Assembly (NCBI GenBank): GCA_028564675.1
Contig: JAOVVO010000011.1
Coordinates: 124,001 to 188,000 of the forward strand
Reading direction: 5' to 3'
DNA from: Onchocerca lupi
Lineage: Eukaryota; Nematoda; Chromadorea; Rhabditida; Onchocercidae
Length of the DNA: 64,000 nucleotides
The notes beneath the pieces are model-generated. The model had not been told where the DNA came from. It saw only the letters and a list, made by a program, of their open reading frames with translations, and ran no database searches. The position numbers were made by a program, and so were the translations under genes. Within the stretch, counting starts at the first letter, position 1, and the number at the start of each line of letters is the position of its first letter. Below, one piece after another: positions 24,759 through 35,175 of the stretch.

Positions 24759-26348
24759 TGATCAGATTCTGATTATACAATTTTCATGATAAAATTCTAA
24801 TGATAAAATGTTATAAAATGATGAAAATGTAACAAACGGAATTGATAGAGATCGATTTTTGCACAAAAATTATTCATTTAGATTATTTAATTCATCACTT
24901 CGTTATTTCAATATATTACTAATAATTTCAAATATCTCAGCAAAAATTGTAAATAATGACAATTTTTTATGCTCTCAACAACTCAAATCATTCTAATTAA
25001 GCCTAAATAGTATACAAAACCTGTCAATGATTTTTTGGGAGAAGCCTGCTTTTTCTGTTTCATATGACATATTTTATCTTCTTCTTTTGAATATTTTCGT
25101 CTGAAACTGTTAATATACGTTAATTTCGAAACAGAAGAAAATAGCATGGAAGCTACAGATAATTCAAGCAAATTTGGAGACATAATAATTTGTTGTGCGA
25201 TTCGATTTCCGATTGAACAAATCATTGTTAATTGGGGATATCTCTTGGACTGAAAAAACCTGTGCTATAAACGAAAATATATGTGATAGGAAGGTTTTAT
25301 TGATGGACTGATATGAACAATATATCGAAATTCAAATAAGAAATGGAAATAATAATATTAGAATGAGTAATAATTAAAAAAGAAAATGGGAAATTAAATC
25401 GAATTGAAGCCCTGCATCGATCCAGAAGATGTTTTATGATCGATCAATAACGTATCTTTTCATCAGATATGGGAAAGCAAATGCACATAAGCATTAATCC
25501 TTACAAACATTCCACAAAATTGGCATGTTTTTTTCACAAACCATTTAGACAATGCACATGAGCTCTATTAGCAGATTGGAAGCTGAGAGAACAAAGATCA
25601 AGATAATGAATACGTGCCAAAATAATGGATATGTGATTTTTTTTATTTGACTGTGAAATAATATAAATTTCTTTCTATCAAACGAATAATTCGATTTATT
25701 CCATCATATTTATATCATAAAATATTGCGGCTTTATCGACAATCTGGTCCAAATGATTGCAATATCTCTTCGAGCAAGATAGTCTTTGTACAAATTAGAA
25801 TGAATCATTCACGAAATGTTACAATGTTTTGTCATCATTTTATTGACTGAACGATCGGAAGTTATACATCGTCGGGATGTTAATTATAAACAAATAAATG
25901 GCCAATTTGGCTAATTTTTTGTTATCATGACAAAAAAAAAATTTCGGACAAGAAATTGTGATGATCTGTAACAGGCGGATTTAGCATAATTCTGAAAATG
26001 TAACTTTGTTGACCTCATGATTCGAGTATCGAGATGATAGCCTGTTCTTACTGATTCCCCCTTGCAATATGCATGCATACAGGAATTGCAGGCAAAATGC
26101 GATTGTGTCATAGCGCGGTAACTTGCAAATCTTTGATTTCCTCTTATGCGTTCAGCAATGGAATTGCAGAAAGAGAGAAGTGATACTTTTTGCAGCGATC
26201 TTTGAAATGTGCAGCATTTGCTTGCATTCACTCATTGCCTTTATACTCTCCACATTTCACATTATCTTGTCAAATACAATGTAATATTCAGTGAACCACT
26301 CAATGTATGCAGCTTTCGCAAATAAAATCTCAGAATGGAGCAGCTCAT
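24759..26348. other. Intergenic region upstream of the U1 snRNA gene
   Basis: No exon chain is supportable. A 106-codon open frame on the minus strand (25911-26231) has no signal peptide, domain or good splice context and overlaps the probable U1 promoter. The proximal sequence element of U1 should lie about 40-70 bp before 26349, but I could not assign it from a known consensus. Confidence 0.45.
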
Positions 26349-26510
26349 AAACTTACCTGGCTGGGAGGGTCTCGTGATCAACAAGGCGGGACCTCCATGG
26401 TGAGGCTGAACCATTGCACTTTAGGTTTGGTTGACCCGTGTGGCCATCCCGAGCTGGGATCAGCCAACAGCATAATTTTTGCGTTTGGGGTTGCGTTCGC
26501 GCTCCCCCGC
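26349..26510 (+). ncRNA. U1 spliceosomal snRNA
   Basis: About 162 nt. The 5' end AAACTTACCTGG pairs with 5' splice sites, as in C. elegans U1. Next come stem-loop I, stem-loop II with CCATTGCACTTTAGG (the U1A-type loop ATTGCAC), stem-loop III, an Sm site in CATAATTTTTGCG (26471-26483) and the terminal stem-loop GGGGTTGCGTTCGCGCTCCCC. Only one copy is in the window. The loop of stem-loop I reads GATCAACAAGG where most animal U1 RNAs have GATCA(C/T)GAAGG, the contact for U1-70K. Everything else is well preserved, so a working gene or a variant copy are both possible. Confidence 0.95.
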
Positions 26511-27451
26511 TAGATTCTTAAGTTGTAAGAAATCTCGAGTAAGATGAGTTGGGTATTTATGCTTTGAATTTGGAGTTATTGCTTATTCTAATTGAACTTG
26601 CTTGCAAAGATTCAAGATAAACTTTAGTATGTCTTCTTACTTTCCTTATCTAAACCTGAATTGCAATCTGGTCGAAGTTGAGAATAATCGTATCTTTTGC
26701 AATCTTTTGCAATCACGTGATCGCTACCTCGCAATGATTAGCTGACTGATAATCGCTGATATTTTTTTTTCTAACATACTTCTTCTTTACGAAATTTTAA
26801 ATTTTGGATGACTACTTTCATCAGGAAATAATGGATCGTTCCAGTGATTATTGAGTCATTTGAAGATCAGATAATTCCATTAATGCTATTTTTGATTATA
26901 ATTTTGGTATGGAATCTTCAAGACATTAAATGATGCTTATTGAGAAATAATTCGAGTTATTTCATAAAAACCATAGAAATAATTTGATGGAAGAATGAAC
27001 TGTAATTTGAAATTTAGAAAGAATAAACTTTGAAAAAAAAACGTGACGTGCATCCATGATAAAAGGTTTAGAATAGTGGAATTTAGAAAGTTAACATTAA
27101 TAGACATAAAAATATTGCCTAATAATAATATCGAAATTATCATATCAAAAAGCAGAAAAGATAATCTTAAATATAAGATTTTCATAGAGCTAAATATATC
27201 ATCAAATTGATTTTGTGATAAGTTGATCGAAGTTACGAAGCTCTTCTAAATACTTTGTTCCTAATATTAACAATGCGACATAACTGGATGCGATTTTCCG
27301 TTTGAAATTATAATAATTCACATAAAAATTCGATTCGATAAGAAAGAAAGTTTAAATTTGCAAATTTTCAATCGTTGAAATTTCAAAACAATCCAAACAA
27401 ATTTATCATTGATCATTCAATTCGCTAATCAGCAGCAATTGATTTGATGAA
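26511..27451. other. Intergenic, no gene seen
   Basis: AT-rich sequence between the U1 gene and the 3' end of the minus-strand gene at 27452. The open frame at 26937-27185 on the minus strand is hydrophobic A/T-rich translation without other support. Confidence 0.5.
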
Positions 27452-30400
27452 TTACTCTATTTCATCATAACAACAGGAACATTTAATTAGAGCTGAATTA
27501 GATGAACAATTACTTATATGTTCAAATGTTCGATAATCATTGATATCAGCACATCTATGATATTCAGGAATATTAATTCTTTTGACATGACACGGTTCAC
27601 CTCGATCAACAGTACACATCGTAATTGAATATGATTTCGATGCTTTGAGAACTTTCTTTTTCTGGAATAAATAATTCGTAAATTTCTTAACAATTAATTT
27701 ATTTGTTTAAAATTAATTAAACAAATTATTTCTTAAATGATACAAATGATACAAAAAAAAAAAAAAGAAAAGAAAAAAAAATTTTTGTAAAATCTAATAA
27801 TTATTTGTAAAATTAATAATTATTAATAAATCCTGATCAAAAAGAAACTTTTCTTCTAATCAAAATTTTCTATCTTATAATTCTAATTCTTTTTTGACAT
27901 TTTGAAAAACTAAAAATTTTGCAATTGTTATTTGGTCAAAAATATTAACAAAGAAGGAATATTGTAGCAAATGATCTAATGATTGCATATTGTAGTGAAT
28001 GATTAATTTAATATTTCAAATAGTTTGAGAATATTAATAGGAATAAATACTGTAACGGAGGATGATCAGTTTAATGAATGAATCGATATAGTGAATGATG
28101 ATCAGATGATTAGATACTATTAGATGATAAAGATTAATTTAACATTTCAACTAGTTTAAAAATAACATCATACCTGTACAGGTGCAATAATAGATCGTAT
28201 AAATCGTCGTGGATAAGCTTTCTGTGCTCGTATATGAATGGCTATTTGTTGAGGATTGATATCAGTGATATTTTTTATGATAGCAAAATGTACACCATGT
28301 GATATACGATATATGACATATTCCCAATTCATGTGCCATCGTTCAGCAAATTCAAGTTTCATTGGTCGAAGGATCATTTCAGAAGACAAGCGAGTTATCG
28401 CCCGATGTTTTATCTAAATGAAAAAAGAAAATTTTTATTTGAAAAGAAAGAAAAAAGGAATAAAAGAAATATTTCGAATAAAATAAATTTACCAAAAAAG
28501 TTTTATTTATGTTAATTATTTTGACAAAAATAAAGTTGTATTATTAGCTTTTATGATCTTTTTCAACAGAAAAAAAATAATAATCCAGTTGATTCTGTTA
28601 ATTAATTCTGAATATTTAATTGATTCTTTTTTTTTTGAAGTGATTCTAATAATTGAATAAGATACGATATTCCAATATTATCTTTCTACAGTTAAGTAAA
28701 CAGCTGATAATTGTTTCAAAATATTTTGCATATTTTCATATAAATTTGAATTTGTGATAAATTTATCTTTATTCAAATTTAAATTTAAATCAGAAAATTC
28801 GACAGAAAATATGAAAAAAAGTGTATTTTGAAAGTAACTAAAACGTTTAGAACGGATTAGAATTATTAAATAGTGACATGAAAAGTTTGGAAATTTAACG
28901 AATTGCGAAAATTTCAGCGCAATAATTATTTCCATTCATCAATGATCTTTATAATGTGATATTTCCTAGTAATTAGGCATTTGTTCAACGAATTTTTCAG
29001 TAATTAAGTATCTGCTCAATGAATTCAAGGTAAGCATTTCCAATTAATTACCTCTAACTTTTTGGATAGTTTTAAGTAATTAGGCATCTGCTTAATGAAT
29101 TCAAAGGTAAGCATTTCCAATTAATTACCTTTACTTTTTTACTTGCTGAAATAACATGCCAATGGATTGCATATATTGGTGAGGAACGAAGTTGAATAGA
29201 CGTTGAACGACCACTTATTGATGCAAAATCGTATCGTATTGGTAATTCATCCGTTTCTAACGATGGTACTAAGCGAAATATTGATTGTGATACCTGAGAT
29301 AATCAGTATTAAATGACAATGATAACTGATATAAATGACAATTTCAATTTATTTCAATAACAAAAAATAGAAATGAATTTATATTAAATTGTAAAAAGAA
29401 ATGAATTTATATTAAATTATATAAATATTGATTTACCGCACTGTGAAATTCATGCAAAACTTTATGGATTTCAGATGATTTCAGATGTTGTAATGTATTT
29501 ATTTGAACAAAATGTGCAAAATGCAACGCTGAACAGCGGAGTAAAATAGGTTCACGTTTTTCGACGTCTAATTCTTGTAAACGTTGTTGCGCTGCTTTTT
29601 CTCAAAAATGATATTAAAATTAGAAAAGTTTCGTTGAAGTTGCCAAAATTTGTTATATTCTTTACTATCTTCCTCTTCTTTCTTTTAATATCATACTTTT
29701 TTTTTTCTTTCATTTTTTTTCCGTTTTACCAAAATTTTCGAGTAATCCATATTTGCAATCATTCATATTAAAAAGAATTAAATGATAAGAATAACTGTTT
29801 AGTGATTATTATTTTTTTTTTTTTTAAAAATATTAATTCACAATAGAAATTTATTTATTCAAAAAAAAAAAAAATTTTTGCACTAATACATGAGATAAAT
29901 CACCGAAAACAGATGAACCAAAACATTGTTTACAATTCCATTTTGATTTCGATCTTAAATCACAGGAAACTGGCTTATGCTTATATTCGAGCAACCGTTG
30001 ACCAAGCATTTTTGAAATTGAAATTGACTAAAATTAATGTTTTTACATTGAAATTGACTAAAATTAATGTTTTTACATTTACCTATATTCTGAGAGACAG
30101 AGTTGTAAAGAAATTTTTGAATTTTAAAACTTAAAAATAAAAATTTGAAATGTAAAACTGCAATAAATAACGGTACATCATTCAAATAAAACGAGAAAAA
30201 AAGATAATCAGGAAGAAAAAAAAAAGGAGTGAAAATGATTGATAACATTAAATATTTGCTGTTTTAATTCAAAACAGCTTAAATTAGAAGCATATTGCTT
30301 ATCTCAAATTTTTTTATCATTATGTTAATTTCATCTTCAATTTACAAATACGTATGATTGCATCTGCTTTCAATGATTTCAAAGATTTAAACGATTTTAA

Positions 30401-30833
30401 ATTTTAAATTTGATAATTATGTGAATTTTTAAATCTAAGCAGCATGCTTCAACGTGACATTTGATTTTAATAAAACTTATTATTTTTCAATCAAATATTA
30501 TAATTCGAGTCAAAAAAATTTACAATAAGATTCGGATTCTTGTGAAATTTTTTAAAATATTATCTCCAGCAACAGAACACTATTTGCAAAATGTATAATA
30601 TCATTTATCATATATCATTTATCATGGTAGTGATAAATTAATAGGTAAAGATACCGTAACTGTAATCTTATCTCCAATTATGATTTTGCTAGATAATTGC
30701 AATAAATGATGTCGTGAAATATGAACATTCTCTTTCCGATATTTCGTTACTTTATTTGTTTCAATTATGATTTTGACAATCGATATATTTCTATTTCCTA
30801 TGTAAAACTTAATACATTCAAGTTGACATAGTG
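27452..30833 (-). CDS. Unidentified, probably extracellular protein, at least 360 aa
   Basis: Six exons chain in phase: 30655-30833, 29904-30027, 29437-29600, 29129-29293, 28174-28413 and 27452-27661 (TAA), 1082 nt in all. A tentative first exon at 31154-31211 (phase-compatible, MLLFLHISFPDFPKLCLIY) would give about 379 aa. Features visible: an early Cys pair (CQLEC), DLRSKSKWNCKQCF, beta-strand-like central parts such as NWEYVIYRISHGVHFAIIKN that could be fibronectin-III-like, and a Cys-rich C-terminus (MCTVDRGEPC, then CSCCYDEIE). One acceptor is unusual (TTTTTGAG at 29601-29608). Two of its splice sites lie in small tandem duplications. No family is recognised. Confidence 0.6.
28985..29130. 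repeat. Tandem duplication of about 85 bp that copies a 5' splice site
   Basis: The block ending in CAATGAATTCAAGGTAAGCATTTCCAATTAATTACCT (about 28995-29060) is repeated with few changes at about 29073-29130. On the minus strand the second block contains the donor of the exon at 29129-29293 (GTAATTAATTGG). The first block is an extra copy of that donor inside the intron. Confidence 0.7.
30019..30080. repeat. 30-bp tandem duplication that copies a 3' splice site
   Basis: GAAATTGACTAAAATTAATG with the next ten bases is present twice in a row. On the minus strand each copy carries an ATTAATTTTAG acceptor followed by TCAATTTCAA. The downstream copy is used in my model for the exon at 29904-30027. 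Confidence 0.8.
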
Positions 30834-31735
30834 CTGTAACAATTTTCTGCTTTATTAAAACTTTGTCAACATTTATTTGCAAATTTTCTAACGTTTATTA
30901 AGAACATCATTATGGTTCATATAAAGTAATGTAATATGAACAATTTTTTTTTTCCGTTAATAAATTTTTGAAAGATGACAGTATAATTCAAAATTGAAGA
31001 CTTGAGGAACTTAAAAGAAGTGCTTTCTTCCGAATAAATACTGCTTTTACTTTAAACAATGTGCAAATTTTAGGTTTAAAATATCTCTCAGTCAAATTCA
31101 TAAAATCTCTAAAGTTCTAAATGAAATGGGTAATTTTTTCATTTATAATTCACGATATATTAAGCATAGTTTCGGAAAATCAGGGAAAGAGATATGTAAA
31201 AAAAGAAGCATTCGCAATATATCACAATAAGAAATAACAGTAAGTCATCACAATAAATCAATACAAAAGAAAAAGACACCCTTTATTTTGAGAGCTTAAA
31301 ATATATGAATACTAGATATTTGAAAATAGCAAAGTCTACAGTGATATCAATTGAAAAATATAATACAAAAATATTTCATTTAACTAAAATATCATTTCAA
31401 CACTATTATAACAAAGATAGTACAGTATTGCAGAATCATGCAATGAGGAAGGAAATAAATCGCTGAAATATAGCTTGAACATATAAAATTAAAAATTTCT
31501 TGTACCAAATTATTATATTAAGACCAGAAAATTAGAATGATCAAGAAATTCTCGGAAGCCTTAGAATAACTAAGATAATAATTTCACTGTTGAAGACAAA
31601 AAAGCGACCGATGCTGAATACAAGCTGCTAAATTTTTGTTGTTCAAATTTTGATCTCATATTTCCAGTAATAATTTCCAAACGCAGCATTATAAAAATTC
31701 ATACAAATTATTAAATTGTTATTAAATCAATTAAT
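30834..31735. other. Space between two minus-strand genes; contains a tentative first exon
   Basis: AT-rich. The only exon-like piece seen is 31154-31211 on the minus strand, described under the downstream gene. The short gap could allow an operon, but no clear acceptor precedes that ATG. Confidence 0.35.
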
Positions 31736-33994
31736 TTATGCACCATTTTTGCGTCGCATTTCCCTTAATATACATACATTTGTTTCCTGACATTTTCTTA
31801 AATTGAAATCGGTTATTCCTAGAGTTAATGGCTGCTGCTTCTGGAAATAATCTAAACCTCGACCAATTCGATATGTCCAACCATTGTCAAATCTGAAAAG
31901 AAAGTTCCAACTTAAAAGAAGTTATTTCTGGAAGATAATATGAAAACTTAACTCTCTTAAATTTACTTTAGTAATTATGACTTTATATTAATTACTTCCC
32001 AAGACCAAAAACCAATTGTCAGAAAAGAATCACAACGAAATATAAAAAAAATGGTTAACTGAAAAATATGAAAATAACCATAATATAATCTACGAATAAT
32101 ACAATTTTTATAATTAATGAAAACATTTCGGAACATTGAATTTTAATATTGGATTTTATCATCTGAAATAGAATAAAAGTATGACCTAATTTCCCGATCA
32201 TGCATAGTACCACTACACTTCACTTTCAAAACTACGCCTCGTAACATAAGGTCAAGCCTCAGTTGGGCCAACTGCAACCACAGCTCATGCAAAGCAGTCT
32301 GTTCTGCTTGCGTACAAAGCACAATTTCACGAAGGTTTGGTGCTTTTGAAATCAACAGCTCGCAGAATACAATTAAATTTGTAATCTGAAATGAGAAGAT
32401 TTTGACAAACTTTTTTTCAACAATAGTGCTAAATTGCCATTTAATGAAGGATATTATATTATAAGATACTACCATTTCTAATCTCACAGTTCTTTTCATT
32501 TTAGTGTATATTCCAAGACTATGAAAAAATATTTTTTTTCTCAGCATCCATAAGAATGTGTGAAGTGTATAATAGAAAAACTATTTCAAGATAAGATCAA
32601 AAATCAGATAAAGTTTCGAGTAAAAGATAACAATAAATATTTCAGTTCCAGCGAACAATATTTAAATCAAAATAATTTGGAAGAAAAACATGTTGAACAA
32701 GGCCTTGTATTATTCAATAGTAAAAAAAATAAAAAACCTGTGATTTATTTCGCAAATACGGTTCATCAACGGTAACCGACTTCAACTGTTCATCGATGCC
32801 ATCACCGAAAATCGTATCATAACCAAAACCCATAACACCATCTTCAATTCGAAATTCTTTCACTAATTTTAAATTAAATTGCTTCCGTTCTAATAGATTA
32901 TCTGATGCTTCAGCTTCAGCAAATACAGCACCCAAATTAAAGCCACCTTAAAGAAAAATCATTAGTTATATCCTTTTTATCTTTTTGTTATAATCAATAA
33001 TAACAAGATCTGAACTCTAGAAATGGTAATAAAATTTGTTGATTTTAGTTGTCATAACATATGCTTATGACAAGACTACGCTATAATAAAAAAAAAAACC
33101 TAAAGCGTATATTTTGTTAAAAATGAAAATGAAAAAAAGATTCCAAAATTAACTGAATAACAAATTTTAACCAATAATATAGGTATGTCATAACTTACAA
33201 ACAAAATTTATGGATTAAACAAAAAAAAGAAGAAAAAAAAAATCCATAAATACCGATAGGCTGTCGTTTTTTCGTCGTATCGCTTTCTGCCTGAGCACTA
33301 CTTTCACATGATGTATCAGATGCGCATTCAGATATTTGTTCAACATCTTTATGATCTTTAAAAAATAACATTTCATTGAAGGATGAATAAAACAATTACT
33401 TCAATAGCATTCACATCTTGGATTATCAACGATGAAATTTGGTTTAATAATAATGATGATAATAAATGATGATAATGAGAGTGGATTTTGCTAAATGACG
33501 ATGGTGATTTTAACTCTTATGTTTAGCAAAAAAAAATGCAAAAAGAAGAAAAAATAAATATCACTAAAATTTTAGTCTTTTTAAAACTTTTACTATTCAA
33601 TTTTACGATAGATGAATATTTATAGCATTAGAAAAAACTATTTTACATACTTCATTTAATTCATTTGATTGTTCAGTGAAGTTACTTTCCAAATAATTTG
33701 CATTATTTTTCAAATAATTTGCAAAATTGTTTTTTTAGTGTAACAGCATGTAAACTTAGAACTTCTCCAGAAATTCTGCTATATACTTTATCATCTAAAA
33801 ATATGAATGAAAGCTATTATGATAATCTAACCATTAGTGGAAGTTATACATCGTGATTTATCATTGATACCATCAGTTGTCGATTTATTCTTTTCATAAT
33901 TCAAGAAAACCTTCCAAAATGGTAATCCACCACCACGATTCCTATCGTTTGAAGGGTTGCAATTTTGAAACAAATAATGCGTATCCATAGTCAT
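31736..33994 (-). CDS. MITD1-like protein lacking the N-terminal MIT domain, 263 aa
   Basis: Exons: 33871-33994, 33254-33355, 32738-32946, 32186-32385 and 31736-31892 (TAA), 792 nt with matching phases. The C-terminal half matches the membrane-binding phospholipase-D-like domain of MITD1. MGFGYDTIF and VDEPYLRN precede LIVFCELLISKAPNLREIVL, then TMHDREIRFDNGWTYRIGRG, LDYF and NLRKCQETNV. MITD1 binds ESCRT-III tails through an N-terminal MIT domain and acts in cytokinesis. Here the first 110 or so residues are instead Asn/Ser/Asp-rich and look disordered, starting MTMDTHYLFQNCNPSNDRN. The start looks genuine: TTTTTGCAG lies 23 nt before the ATG. A missed upstream MIT exon cannot be fully excluded. 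Confidence 0.87.
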
Positions 33995-34830
33995 TGTTTA
34001 ATTATAATTTTTATTAGCTGCAAAAATTATTTCAAATGTAAAAATAAATTATGCAATAAAAGTTGGAAAATATTTGAACAGTCTTTTTTTTTTTTCGCTA
34101 ATTTTATCTTCAATTCGAAATCATTTATTTCTATTCTAATTTTAAATTTTCCTTTACAACTTTACTTTAAACATATATGGAATTTTTTTTATCGAGAAAG
34201 AAAGAATGTAAAATTAAAGACAACAATAAACAACAAAAATTTGGATAAATTTTAAAAACTAGAGAATAAAAATTGAAAAAAATTCGACAAAAAAAAAAAC
34301 AAAAATTTGCATAAAATTTTCAAAAAATTTCAAAATCTTAAGCGAAAGAATGTTGTCCTCGTTTGAAAAACTATTTCTACAACACTCCATGGAAGATCTA
34401 AGATGATCCCCTTATCCGGCTAAAGATCAGTTCTGGCAGATTATTTCCAAATTATCGTCATCGACAATTCAACATCTCCCCTTCCTCTCTAACTATTTTA
34501 GGAACCGTATTGCTTCCTCTTCATCTCTTCTCCAGCATGCATCTCTTCACATCTCTAACTGTAAATATTGCTCTAGAAAACAGATAACTGGTAGATTTTG
34601 CAAACGCTATCATCATGTCATCTCTTCTATTCCCGTACTCCTTCATATTACTCTCATTCCCAGATATCACATTTCTTGCACACCTTTCTCTCCCTCTCCT
34701 ATAAACGGATTTCTACCACTTTTAAAGATTTTTCCAAATCACATGTGTTATGCGTCCCGAAATACCAACAAGAACGGTTCGGCCGGTTTTTGATCTATGT
34801 AGGTGGCGGTTGCTTCCCGTTGTTGAGTTG

Positions 34831-35003
34831 GATACGTGGATTCATTTAGTCTGGTACGTGAGTTCACTTAATCAATTAGGTACGTGAGTTCACTTAATCA
34901 CTCGGGCACGTGGGCTCACTTAATCAGTCAAGTACGTGGGTTCACTTAGTCAGATACGTGGGTTCACTTATTCAATCAGACACGTAGATTCATTTAGTCA
35001 CGT
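34831..35003 (+). repeat. Degenerate tandem repeat, seven units of 22-27 bp
   Basis: Units follow the pattern ACGTGGGTTCACTTAATCA with variable tails. ACGTGGATTCATTTAGTC, ACGTGAGTTCACTTAATC and ACGTGGGCTCACTTAATC are among them. Each contains ACGTG, and the unit near 34907 makes a full CACGTG. The array ends about 170 bp before the LAMTOR5 start codon. Confidence 0.8.
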
Positions 35004-35014
35004 TTTAACACGTG
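34907..35014. promoter_or_regulatory. Two CACGTG E-boxes upstream of LAMTOR5
   Basis: CACGTG occurs at 34907-34912 and 35009-35014, 269 and 167 bp before the LAMTOR5 ATG. TFEB/HLH-30-type factors control lysosomal genes through CACGTG-centred sites, and LAMTOR5 is a lysosomal scaffold subunit. The flanks (GGCACGTGGG, AACACGTGCA) are not the optimal TCACGTGA, so the link is inference. Confidence 0.35.
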
Positions 35015-35175
35015 CATATCTTTTGTAAGGATAATATTTTGTAGGTATATCTTTATAACGAGCGATGACTTGTTACATTGATTTTTGCGTTTATTTCTTT
35101 TCTTTATCTAATGTTTTTCTCCATTATTATGTATAATTTAGCTTTTAGATTTCCATCAGTGCATCACAAAGGAAA

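Larger units (their letters stand above)
33995..35175. other. Divergent promoter interval between the MITD1-like gene and LAMTOR5
   Basis: From about 34390 to 34795 one plus-strand frame is open, with a protein-like composition (HISNCKYCSRKQITGRFC and so on). It has no start codon and an upstream in-frame TGA, so it looks like an eroded coding remnant. It is followed by the tandem repeat at 34831-35003 and two CACGTG motifs. Confidence 0.5.

Noticed and set aside
25911..26231. 106-codon minus-strand open frame
   Set aside because: No domain, signal peptide or splice context, and it overlaps the U1 upstream region.
26307..26513. 68-codon open frame over the U1 region
   Set aside because: The sequence is U1 snRNA; the frame is incidental.
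34598..34849. 83-codon frame upstream of LAMTOR5
   Set aside because: No support as a start. The neighbouring longer open frame lacks an ATG and looks like an eroded remnant, so no gene was called.
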